Of a stretch of DNA of 6,488 nucleotides, positions 1 through 6,488 are shown one piece after another (position 1 is the stretch's first letter; each line of letters begins with the position of its first letter). The stretch is from Bacteroidales bacterium. GTDB lineage: Bacteria > Bacteroidota > Bacteroidia > Bacteroidales > PUMT01. The notes under the pieces were generated by a model that made no database searches, was not told where the DNA came from, and saw nothing but the letters and a program-made list of their open reading frames with translations. The stretch is taken from assembly GCA_007119075.1 (NCBI GenBank), contig SKQJ01000104.1:1-6488 (forward strand), in the 5' to 3' direction. The translations under genes and the position numbers were made by a program.

Positions 1-1241
1 ACCAAAAAGACGGAAAGCTCACTGTCCCTCTTAATGAGTACCCGGTATACATGATTTCCCCGGAACTGACTGCCTATGAACTGCACCAGGCTGTTTACGG
101 CGCCAAAATCGAACACATTTCCGCATTAAGCTTTTATGCTTCTTCCCTTACCCGTCCGGCCTGTGAGGATCAGGTGCTTCATCTGCGAATGGACAACCAT
201 ATCAACCGCACGGTAAGAGGAAATATAACCGTATCGGTTGAAGGGAAAATTGTTGGCAGCCAGGAATTCAGTTCACGCCCTGGTTTGAAAGATATTTATA
301 TACCGCTCGGTGCGCTTGCGTCGCGCGAAGACGGAATTTATCCCGTTTTGATCGAAGTTGATTCGGATGCCGGCAGATATTCACGCCTCCAGTTAATTCA
401 GCGGGCCCTGTTTTCAAGAGGATCCAGGCTTATAGACGGAAAGCTTGACGATTGGCAGGATTCCCGCCCGGTTGTTATCGACAGTGATATGCTTAAGAAA
501 GGTACCGACCTTACCAGGTACCTGTTCAATCCCACCCTGGAAATACCCGGAAATGAACTGCCGGAAGAGGCAAGGGTAGCCGCCCGGATCTATACCTCAT
601 ATGATGATGATTATATTTATATAGCGGCGGAGGTGCTGGAAGACACCCTGATGAATACCGCAGGCAGGAAAGCTATGGTCAACGGCGTGGAAACCGGTTA
701 CATTGAGGGAATGCCCGGAGGGTTGATGCATCCCCGGTATACCGGCGATATCCTGATGCTTGGTTTTGGCTTCAGGGACCGGGTGCCGGGTTTCGGCCGT
801 CAAATGGATGATCCGCTGGCATGGAAAGGTCAGTTTTATGATACCGATTATTTGTACCTGGCATATACATCTGAAAACGGCAGCCGGCTTATCCGGCAAT
901 GGGGCGCCGACACCCCCAGGCAAAATGGCTTCCAGACCGATCCCGTTGAGGCCGTTGATAGTGTGCCGGATTCAAGAATTGCTATAGAAAGGGATTATGA
1001 TACTAAAACTACTGTTTATGAAATTGCCATACCCAGGGAGGAGCTGTCACTGTTCTGCGAACAGGAGCAGTCGCTGCGGTTCGGTTTTGTGCTTGTCAAC
1101 AATGAGGGAGCGGGTACCTCAGGCAAGCTCCAATGGTCGGAAGCTGCCGGTGTTTTCGATTACTGGCTTAATTCCGGTTCGTATGCACCTACATGGGATT
1201 CAAATCTGCCCTGCCAGACCTACTTTGGCATAATCAAGTGA
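1..1241 (+). CDS. C-terminal part of a secreted carbohydrate-active protein with Ig-like and CBM9-like domains (5' partial)
   Basis: The frame is open from base 3 to the TGA at 1239-1241 (412 visible codons). An ATG at 51 exists, but in-frame codons before it read through a typical beta-strand ending (DGKLTVPLNEYPVYM), so 51 is most likely an internal Met and the gene begins outside the window. The 'PLNEYPVYM' pattern resembles the last strand of the beta-sandwich that follows the TIM barrel in several clan GH-A glycosidases, which suggests, as an inference, a glycosidase domain upstream. Next comes an Ig-like beta domain (about bases 100-410). From about 432 a CBM9-like/DOMON-type sandwich begins with the family's characteristic 'IDGKLDDW' opening, followed by 'DDDYIYIAAEV' (about 600-635), 'TVYEIAIPREEL' (about 1011-1046) and 'LRFGFVLVNN' (about 1074-1103). 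The CBM9-like class binds sugars, often at chain ends; the ligand here is unknown. There is no C-terminal sorting domain. The next gene starts 26 bases downstream, consistent with an operon. Confidence 0.85.
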   Translation, partial: QKDGKLTVPLNEYPVYMISPELTAYELHQAVYGAKIEHISALSFYASSLTRPACEDQVLHLRMDNHINRTVRGNITVSVEGKIVGSQEFSSRPGLKDIYIPLGALASREDGIYPVLIEVDSDAGRYSRLQLIQRALFSRGSRLIDGKLDDWQDSRPVVIDSDMLKKGTDLTRYLFNPTLEIPGNELPEEARVAARIYTSYDDDYIYIAAEVLEDTLMNTAGRKAMVNGVETGYIEGMPGGLMHPRYTGDILMLGFGFRDRVPGFGRQMDDPLAWKGQFYDTDYLYLAYTSENGSRLIRQWGADTPRQNGFQTDPVEAVDSVPDSRIAIERDYDTKTTVYEIAIPREELSLFCEQEQSLRFGFVLVNNEGAGTSGKLQWSEAAGVFDYWLNSGSYAPTWDSNLPCQTYFGIIK

Positions 1242-1267
1242 AAAGCTTAACAATAATAATAAATGCA
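1242..1267 (+). promoter_or_regulatory. A-rich translation start region without Shine-Dalgarno for the GH36-like gene
   Basis: The 26 bases between the first stop and ATG 1268 are rich in A and T (AACAATAATAATAAATGCA) and contain no GGAGG-like element. This is typical of Bacteroidota genes, where A-rich leaders replace the Shine-Dalgarno sequence. A second ATG at 1263 is out of frame and would not produce the product. No promoter or terminator is seen, so co-transcription with the preceding gene is likely. Confidence 0.5.
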
Positions 1268-3238
1268 ATGGCAAAAAAACCTGTTCTCTTTCTCCTGAGC
1301 ATGATCTTCAGCGCAATTATCTTGGCACCGGCAGCAATTGAAGCAAAACCGGTAATGTTGAAAGTACATGCCGACGGCACCTTCGATATCACCGGTTCAA
1401 GTGTCTCGCTCAGAAACTGTTATCCTGCCATGGATGGCCATTCGCTCCGCCCGCTGGCAGTAAAAGTGTCTGAGGCGCAAGACAGAGCGTCTATAAGATA
1501 TACCCTTGCCGGAGGCTTTCTCGAACTGTTGCTTTTCAGGCATGAAGACGGGCTGGTCATTGAGACAAAAATAGAAGGTGAAGAAATGCTGGCAGGCTCC
1601 ATCTCGCCTATCGGAGGAGCAGAGGTACATGGTGCCAGCCGGTTTTTCCGTTCACCCTGGGGCATAGCTGCCGACGCCGGGATCAGGGACTGGCCCACTG
1701 AAAGGAAAAGGGAAACCAGCCATTCAATTACCGGACTTGTTCCTCCCGATGGCAATACCCTCGTGGTTTCCACAAGGGATTACCGGAGGTTCTATTCTTC
1801 TGCCCATCTTTTTCCTGCCGGCCTTACGCACGACTTTAAAAGCATTGAAGTGGCCATACATACAGAGATGATCCCCGCCACCGGCCTGCCTTCAATTTTT
1901 ATCACCGAGAACGAATCTGCCTGGGAGGCTATGAGAAACGAAGCCGGTGAGGTGGCCCTTGTGATGGGTGCGCGCAACCAGACCGCTCAAACGTATCACT
2001 GGTGTTCATGGTACTACGCTTATTACTACCTGACGGAAGAAAAACTGATCGACTACATTGACGGGTTTGAAACCCTTGAGCCCCGGGTTCCGATACAAAC
2101 GGTGCAGATCGATGTGGGTTATTTTCCTCATGTAGGCGACTGGCTTGAGCCAAACAGCAATTTTCCCAATGGACTGGAAGCTTCGGTGCAAAAGATCAAA
2201 GAGCATAATTACCGGGCCGGCATATGGGTGGGGCCCTATATGGCGGGCAACAGGAGCAGGCTTTACCGTGAAAATCCCGACTGGGTGCTGAGAAACAATG
2301 ACGGCTCGATGGCCCATATGATAACTTTTTATGAAGAGGACAGGCTGTGGGGAGCCATGGACGAGGAGTTTTACCTGCTTGATACAAGCAACCCCGAAGT
2401 AATGGATTACCTGAGAAATGTCTTTCGCACCTTCAGGGAAATGGGCTTCACATTTTTTAAGACCGATTTCATGTTCTGGGGGGCAAAGCCATCTCACCAG
2501 GTACAGCGCCATACGCCTGGTAAAACTTCTGCCGAATACCAGCGGGAGCTATATGAAATGATAAGAGAGGAGATCGGTCCCGAATCCTTCTGGCTGGGCT
2601 GTATTTCCAATTATGCCCCGATGATCGGGTTTGTTGATGCCATGAGAATATCCTGGGACATCGGGGCCGACTGGAGCTACGCGAATAATTTTTTCCAGGA
2701 AGTCCAGGGGCAGCAGTATTTCAATAACATATGGTGGCAGAATGATCCCGATGCCATAATTCTTCGCTCGGAATTCAACCACATGGCCGATCACGAGATC
2801 GAAACCCTTGCCCTGTACATGGGAATGCTGGGTGGTGCCGTCAATACTTCGGATCTGTTTCATGAGATCCCTGAAAAATTCCTTGACATTTTCCGCTATC
2901 TGGAACCCCCGGATGAGAAAAAAACGGCCACTTTCCCTTTTATCGGAGAGCCGGGCAATATAGACGTTCTGCTCAGGGAACTGCAACCGGGCAAGGGGTG
3001 GGCTGCTCTTTTCGTAAACCGTGAGAATGCTGTATCAGCCGATATCTGGTCAGTGGAGTCCCTTATCGGGGAAAAAAACGCGACATGCTACAACTGGGAT
3101 ACAGGAGGGCACGAAGAACTGGGAGTGCTCAGCGATATTGTCATAAAACTGGAACCGCGGCATAGCCGCCTGCTTTATATATCGGCCGACGGCCATTCCC
3201 CGGAAGGGATAAATTTTGCCGGAAAAAAGATTAAATAA
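1268..3238 (+). CDS. Secreted GH36-like (clan GH-D) alpha-galactosidase-type glycoside hydrolase
   Basis: This complete gene encodes 656 residues, close to the usual size of GH36 enzymes, which hydrolyse terminal alpha-linked galactose or related sugars with retention. The ATG at 1268 is preferred over the in-frame ATG at 1193. The earlier one lies inside the previous gene, while 1268 gives a clean Sec signal peptide (MAKKP, hydrophobic core to about residue 20, likely cleavage near AIEA-KP at 26). Residues about 30-215 are a beta-rich N-terminal domain. The barrel begins at WCSWYY (245-250) and continues with QIDVGYF (280-286), GDW (290-292) and GIWVGPY (318-324). The nucleophile is assigned to D400 in FFKTDF and the acid/base to D464 in RISWD, by position relative to clan GH-D motifs. 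The NDPD segment (492-495) also fits the clan. A C-terminal beta domain (about 560-640) ends the protein. No lipobox or type IX sorting tail is seen, so a periplasmic location is likely. Exact substrate is uncertain: alpha-galactose is the default, with alpha-N-acetylgalactosamine or another sugar possible. Confidence 0.9.
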   Translation: MAKKPVLFLLSMIFSAIILAPAAIEAKPVMLKVHADGTFDITGSSVSLRNCYPAMDGHSLRPLAVKVSEAQDRASIRYTLAGGFLELLLFRHEDGLVIETKIEGEEMLAGSISPIGGAEVHGASRFFRSPWGIAADAGIRDWPTERKRETSHSITGLVPPDGNTLVVSTRDYRRFYSSAHLFPAGLTHDFKSIEVAIHTEMIPATGLPSIFITENESAWEAMRNEAGEVALVMGARNQTAQTYHWCSWYYAYYYLTEEKLIDYIDGFETLEPRVPIQTVQIDVGYFPHVGDWLEPNSNFPNGLEASVQKIKEHNYRAGIWVGPYMAGNRSRLYRENPDWVLRNNDGSMAHMITFYEEDRLWGAMDEEFYLLDTSNPEVMDYLRNVFRTFREMGFTFFKTDFMFWGAKPSHQVQRHTPGKTSAEYQRELYEMIREEIGPESFWLGCISNYAPMIGFVDAMRISWDIGADWSYANNFFQEVQGQQYFNNIWWQNDPDAIILRSEFNHMADHEIETLALYMGMLGGAVNTSDLFHEIPEKFLDIFRYLEPPDEKKTATFPFIGEPGNIDVLLRELQPGKGWAALFVNRENAVSADIWSVESLIGEKNATCYNWDTGGHEELGVLSDIVIKLEPRHSRLLYISADGHSPEGINFAGKKIK

Positions 3239-3273
3239 AACCCCTGTTAACCAGGTAAAAAAAACCTAAAATC
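3239..3273 (+). promoter_or_regulatory. A-rich translation start region for the third gene
   Basis: The short gap after the TAA of the GH36-like gene carries a run of eight A (about 3257-3264) and an AAAATC stretch directly before ATG 3274. There is no clear Shine-Dalgarno sequence. The short spacing and lack of a convincing terminator suggest one transcript. The ATG at 3274 is chosen because it starts a good signal peptide; later Met codons (residues 18 and 20) fall inside the hydrophobic core. Confidence 0.5.
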
Positions 3274-6200
3274 ATGTCCAAGCCAAATGAGTTGTTCATC
3301 AGGTTAGCAAGAACCTGCCTGTGCATGATCATGATACTGCCGGCTTTATGGAGCTTTTCCGCAGCGCAGGAATATGTGGAAGGCCTGCAGCTGGATTACA
3401 AAACACGTGCAATAGGCAACTCCTGGATAGGGCCTGTCGGAAGGCACATGCAGAACCATATTACAGATATAGAGGTATTTGATGACGGCACCGTGCGAAC
3501 CAGGTCTCCCTGGGATGAGGGAGGGAATCGTTATGCCGAATACCGGGATGGCGAATTCGTGCGCAGGTTATCATCATCAACAGCCAATTCAAAGGTCGCC
3601 ACAGACCTTGAAGGAAATACGTGGACCATAGAGAACTATTATGGCCGTTTTCTTGATATTCATGCCAACCATGGAGGGCATGATGCAACGGAAAGATGGC
3701 GCATCGATCCCATTCCTGAAGGAGATGATGCTCCTTATATCAAATCTTCCGATGGTCGGGAAATAAGGCTTATTGCCGATCCGTCAGCGGTTGGCATCAA
3801 CAAGGCAACCGGTGAGCTGCTTGTTGCCGATAACACCGAAGCCCAGAATATCAAAATATTTGATATTTCAGGTCAGGGAGAACCGGTGCTGACCGGCACT
3901 TTTGGAGTGGAGGGAGGAATATATGCCGGTCCCACTCCCGGGGCCAAGGATGACCCTCTCAAATTCAACGGCATCACCGGCGTAGGGACAGATGCCGAAG
4001 GAAATATTTATGTTTCCCTGGATGGCTTTCCCGGCTCCCAGTCCGAGGGCGGAGGCGCCGACCTGAGGGCATTCAATCCCGATGGCACGTTGCGCTGGCG
4101 TATGGTCGGACTGATGTTTGTAAGGGCTGCCAGTGTCGATCCCCTGAGCGGGGGCACAGATATTTACTGCCCGTTTACCCTTTACAGGGTCGATTATTCA
4201 AAAGAGCCGGATCATAATATGAACGACTGGACCGATGTTGCTCTTACCATTGACCCGTTCAGATATCCCGATGATCCCAGGCTGGTAGGGGCGGTCAATA
4301 CCGCTCTGGCCATTGTAAATGTGAACGGGAACAAATACATGTTCAGCACCGATATGTATAACGAGCCCCTGTTTGTCCACCGGTTTGACGGCCATATTGC
4401 CGTGCCCGTTGCGGTTATCACCGCCGGTTATGGCTGGAATGGCGACGAGGTCATAAAATTCCGCTGGAAACACAACAGGGGAAGACCTTCCACCCCAAGA
4501 TGGATGTGGGTTGACAGGAACGGTGACGGCATTGCCCAGGAGGAAGAGTTTGAGCTCTTTGAACTGGGTGCGCCTGCCGAACGTAATTTTGTCAGGGGGA
4601 TCAGCATTGACCGGGAGGGAGGGATTTTGCTGTCCGGAGATCATGGATACTGGTATCTGCCTGTCAACGGTTTTGACCCGCACGGCAATCCGCAATATTC
4701 AGCAGAAAGCATACGGCGGATTGAAGGTACCGGTTATAATCCGCGGGCTATGAAATGGCTTGATGATATAGATGTGATGGTTGCCGGAGAGGGTTCACAC
4801 TCTCATATGAGTCATGTTCATGTATACGATAACTGGTCTGATCCTGAGAATCGCAGCAGACGGTACACGATCAGTGCACCTTCTCCTTCAACCCATCACG
4901 ACCCGGTAGGAGGGGCTTTTAACTTAACAGCCGATAATGGTTACATTTATATATCCTATTCCGTTGAGGCCGGGCCAAATACTGCCTACAGGGGAGAGGT
5001 CCTGGTTTACAGTCTTAAGGACGGAGCTTACATGGGATATATAACCCCCGGTCCTGAGGTAGGCGGATATTCAGGCTGGATAGATATGCGTCAGGCAACA
5101 TATGCCTATGCAAGGCCTAATGGTGAAAGGATAATAACTGTTGAAGAGGATGGGGTGGGGAAAGTTCTTATTTACGAGTGGTGCCCTCCCGGCGAAGAGT
5201 GCGGATTCGAGTGTGCCAGGGAGGTTGACAGCGTGCTGGTATCACCTTCGGAAATAATACTGGATGGCTTGCAGACCGATACCCTGCAAGCCTTGGTTTA
5301 TCCCGATACGGTTTGTTTTGACAAGGTTTTCTGGTACTCCCTTAACGATTCAATAGTAAGTGTAGACAATAAAGGGGTGATTACATCAACAGGAGCGGGA
5401 ACCACCTGGGTAAAGGCAGTGAGCGAACAAGAACCCGGAGTATCTGACTCATCCCTGGTAACGGTCACTTATGTTGCCGTAACGGGAATTAATTTCGGGG
5501 TGGATAGTCTTGTGCTGCCCATTGGTGAAAGTGTGGTGCCGGAGATTAATTTCATGCCGGAAAATGCCATAAACAGGAGGCTGATCTGGGAATCGTCGGA
5601 TGGGACCGTTGTTTCTGTCGATCAAAACGGAAAGGTCACCGGGTTGACGGAGGGGACAGCTTTTATTAAGGCCACATCGGATGACGGCGGTTACTTTGAT
5701 GAATTATTCATTCAGGTGATCCCTGTCCCCGTCACCGGAATTAAATTTGACCCCGGATATGCGGGAATATGGGTTGGAGATTCTCTCAGGCCCGACTACG
5801 TGATATTTCCGGGTAACGCGGGAAATAAAGATGTCTTGTTTGAGATTGCCGATACATACATTGCAAGTGCCGATAGCAGCGGAATGGTACGGGGCCTGTC
5901 CCCTGGCAGGACGAGTCTCATTGTCACTACAGTTGACGGAGGATATGCTGACAGCTGTGTCATTCATGTTCCTGAAGAGAATGAATACGCTAATCTGGAC
6001 ATCGGAAATCCTTGCGGCAAGGGTAGTATGGAGGTTTCGGCCGACCTGGAATACACGGTCAGGGGAAATGGTGTGGATATCTGGCACAGTTCAGATGAGT
6101 TTCATTTTGTTTACCGGAAAAACACCGGCAACACGGTTATGATAGCAAGGGTAAGGTCGATGACCAATACAGACGGATGGGCCAAGTCGGGCGTCATGAT

Positions 6201-6488
6201 AAGGGAAAGCCTTAAGTCCGGCTCCAGGCATGCCATGATGGTGATAACTCCTTCCAATGGCTTCTCCTTTCAGAGAAGAACGGAGACCGACAGCCCCAGT
6301 GACCATACAACCCCTGGCGGCGGACACAGAGCTCCCGGGTGGGTGAAAATCATCCGGGAGGGCAATACCTTTTCCGGCTACAGGTCGGCCGACGGCAAAA
6401 ACTGGACCCTCGTGGGCAGTGAATATATTGAGATGGGAGAAGAAATTCACGCCGGTCTTGCCGTTACAGCCCATACGAGCGACTGCCG
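3274..6488 (+). CDS. Large secreted multidomain protein: propeller-like domain, three BIG2 domains, DUF1349-like domain (3' partial)
   Basis: One uninterrupted frame runs from ATG 3274 to the right edge (1071 codons plus two bases, no stop). Residues 1-31 form a signal peptide, with probable cleavage after SAA at 29-31. Residues about 34-635 look like a beta-propeller: recurring strand patterns such as 'GELLVADN' (180-187), 'GVGTDAEGNIYVS' (236-248) and 'GISIDREGGILLSG' resemble NHL/SMP-30 blades, although no blade count is safe by eye. This region also has a canonical EF-hand-type calcium loop (D414 to E425) and His clusters at 130-136, 509-516 and 541-542. A short Cys-containing linker (C637, C643, C647) leads to three BIG2 Ig-like domains (about 651-733, 735-816, 820-899). 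From about 907 a concanavalin-like DUF1349-type domain follows, with WAKSGVMIRES (969-979) and DGKNWT (1040-1045). That domain lacks only its end here. BIG2 and DUF1349-type modules usually serve as spacers or carbohydrate/surface-binding parts of secreted enzymes. The catalytic role, if any, of the N-terminal region is not recognised. More domains, possibly a type IX secretion tail, may follow beyond the window. Confidence 0.93.
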   Translation, partial: MSKPNELFIRLARTCLCMIMILPALWSFSAAQEYVEGLQLDYKTRAIGNSWIGPVGRHMQNHITDIEVFDDGTVRTRSPWDEGGNRYAEYRDGEFVRRLSSSTANSKVATDLEGNTWTIENYYGRFLDIHANHGGHDATERWRIDPIPEGDDAPYIKSSDGREIRLIADPSAVGINKATGELLVADNTEAQNIKIFDISGQGEPVLTGTFGVEGGIYAGPTPGAKDDPLKFNGITGVGTDAEGNIYVSLDGFPGSQSEGGGADLRAFNPDGTLRWRMVGLMFVRAASVDPLSGGTDIYCPFTLYRVDYSKEPDHNMNDWTDVALTIDPFRYPDDPRLVGAVNTALAIVNVNGNKYMFSTDMYNEPLFVHRFDGHIAVPVAVITAGYGWNGDEVIKFRWKHNRGRPSTPRWMWVDRNGDGIAQEEEFELFELGAPAERNFVRGISIDREGGILLSGDHGYWYLPVNGFDPHGNPQYSAESIRRIEGTGYNPRAMKWLDDIDVMVAGEGSHSHMSHVHVYDNWSDPENRSRRYTISAPSPSTHHDPVGGAFNLTADNGYIYISYSVEAGPNTAYRGEVLVYSLKDGAYMGYITPGPEVGGYSGWIDMRQATYAYARPNGERIITVEEDGVGKVLIYEWCPPGEECGFECAREVDSVLVSPSEIILDGLQTDTLQALVYPDTVCFDKVFWYSLNDSIVSVDNKGVITSTGAGTTWVKAVSEQEPGVSDSSLVTVTYVAVTGINFGVDSLVLPIGESVVPEINFMPENAINRRLIWESSDGTVVSVDQNGKVTGLTEGTAFIKATSDDGGYFDELFIQVIPVPVTGIKFDPGYAGIWVGDSLRPDYVIFPGNAGNKDVLFEIADTYIASADSSGMVRGLSPGRTSLIVTTVDGGYADSCVIHVPEENEYANLDIGNPCGKGSMEVSADLEYTVRGNGVDIWHSSDEFHFVYRKNTGNTVMIARVRSMTNTDGWAKSGVMIRESLKSGSRHAMMVITPSNGFSFQRRTETDSPSDHTTPGGGHRAPGWVKIIREGNTFSGYRSADGKNWTLVGSEYIEMGEEIHAGLAVTAHTSDC
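4513..4548 (+). other. EF-hand-type calcium-binding loop in the propeller-like region
   Basis: Residues 414-425 of the third gene read DRNGDGIAQEEE. This matches the 12-residue calcium loop: Asp at position 1, Asn at 3, Asp at 5, Gly at 6, Ile at 8-minus-1 (position 7) and Glu at 12. It follows 'RWMWV' and precedes 'FELFEL'. Such loops occur singly in extracellular bacterial proteins as structural calcium sites. Calcium binding is inferred from the motif alone. Confidence 0.7.
5224..5970 (+). repeat. Three tandem BIG2 (bacterial Ig-like group 2) domain repeats within the third gene
   Basis: Three consecutive units of about 80 residues share the BIG2 layout: an opening 'V.s/tgi.f', a 'W.SsD..vvsVd..G.Vtg' centre, and a closing 'G...i.a.t.dg' strand. 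Unit 1 (bases 5224-5472) begins VDSVLVSP with its core Trp at residue 687. Unit 2 (5476-5721) begins AVTGINF with Trp 772 followed by ESSDGTVVSVDQNGKVTGL, the best match to the family. Unit 3 (5731-5970) begins VTGIKF and has Phe 856 in place of the core Trp. The units are diverged in sequence, so this is an old protein-level repeat, not a recent DNA duplication. Such strings commonly act as spacers between a catalytic or binding head and a C-terminal module on the cell surface. Confidence 0.85.
5992..6488 (+). other. DUF1349-type concanavalin-A-like domain (incomplete) at the end of the third gene
   Basis: Residues about 907-1071 of the third gene match, from memory of the family, the widespread lectin-like module seen at the C-terminus of many secreted glycosidases and lyases. 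Visible landmarks are 'YTVRGNGVDIWHSSDEFHFVY', split by a tight turn, then 'ARVRSMTNTDGWAKSGVMIRES', 'RHAMMVITPSNGFSFQRR', 'GWVKIIREGNTF', 'SADGKNWTLVG' and 'HAGLAVTAHTSD'. Only the last strands, usually ending in an 'ATFDNV'-like pattern, are missing because the window stops. The role is probably carbohydrate or surface binding, not catalysis. Confidence 0.8.

Noticed and set aside
51..53. ATG at 51 as the start of the first gene
   Set aside because: The same frame is open to the left edge and encodes a plausible beta-strand, so this is an internal methionine of a truncated gene.
1221..1228. TACTTTGG as a Bacteroidota -7 promoter element (TAnnTTTG)
   Set aside because: The spacing is one base short and no TTTG-like -33 element is seen at the proper distance; it also lies in the coding end of the first gene.
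1193..1267. Extension of the GH36-like gene to the in-frame ATG at 1193
   Set aside because: It would place 25 residues, overlapping the end of the first gene in another frame, before an otherwise well-formed signal peptide. The ATG at 1268 fits better.
2006..2512. Minus-strand 168-codon open frame opposite the GH36-like gene
   Set aside because: It lies fully antisense to the catalytic barrel, has no recognisable domain and overlaps well-supported coding sequence, so it is a shadow frame.
3240..3268. Possible hairpin terminator after the GH36-like gene (CCTG-TTAAC-CAGG and AGGT...ACCT)
   Set aside because: Stems are only four base pairs, mutually exclusive, and not followed by a T-run, so they are too weak to call.
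4198..4695. Minus-strand 165-codon open frame opposite the third gene
   Set aside because: It is antisense to the propeller-like region, which has a continuous frame and strand-like repeats. No family features are seen on the minus strand.

Overview
The window holds three genes, all on the plus strand and packed tightly (gaps of 26 and 32-35 bases). The left edge cuts the first and the right edge cuts the third. All appear to encode exported proteins of carbohydrate metabolism. There are no tRNA, rRNA, CRISPR or mobile-element signals. The organism looks like an environmental member of the Bacteroidota. The clues are A-rich, Shine-Dalgarno-free start regions, Sec signal peptides, and large secreted proteins built from BIG2, CBM9-like and concanavalin-like modules. 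This placement is an inference; no ribosomal or other marker gene is present, and other polysaccharide-degrading phyla are possible.

Layout: (1) Bases 1-1241 are the C-terminal part of a larger enzyme-like protein. It has the end of a beta-sandwich, an Ig-like linker domain and a C-terminal CBM9-like carbohydrate-binding domain; any catalytic domain lies upstream of the window. (2) Bases 1268-3238 are a complete clan GH-D (GH36-like) alpha-galactosidase-type glycosidase with a signal peptide. Its two catalytic aspartates can be placed at D400 and D464. (3) Bases 3274 to the right edge are one uninterrupted frame of at least 1071 codons. It has a signal peptide, about 600 residues resembling a beta-propeller, three tandem BIG2 Ig-like domains, and most of a C-terminal concanavalin-A-like domain of the DUF1349 type.

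The three genes probably form part of one operon for breaking down a galactose-containing or related polysaccharide: a carbohydrate-binding (probably hydrolytic) protein, an exo-acting alpha-galactosidase-type enzyme, and a large multidomain secreted protein. The least explained item is the N-terminal region of the third gene. It carries three His/Asp clusters and an EF-hand-type calcium loop, and could be an uncharacterised enzyme (for example a propeller-fold lyase) or a binding protein. No SusC/SusD pair, sensor or sigma/anti-sigma gene is visible, so a full polysaccharide utilisation locus cannot be claimed from this window alone.
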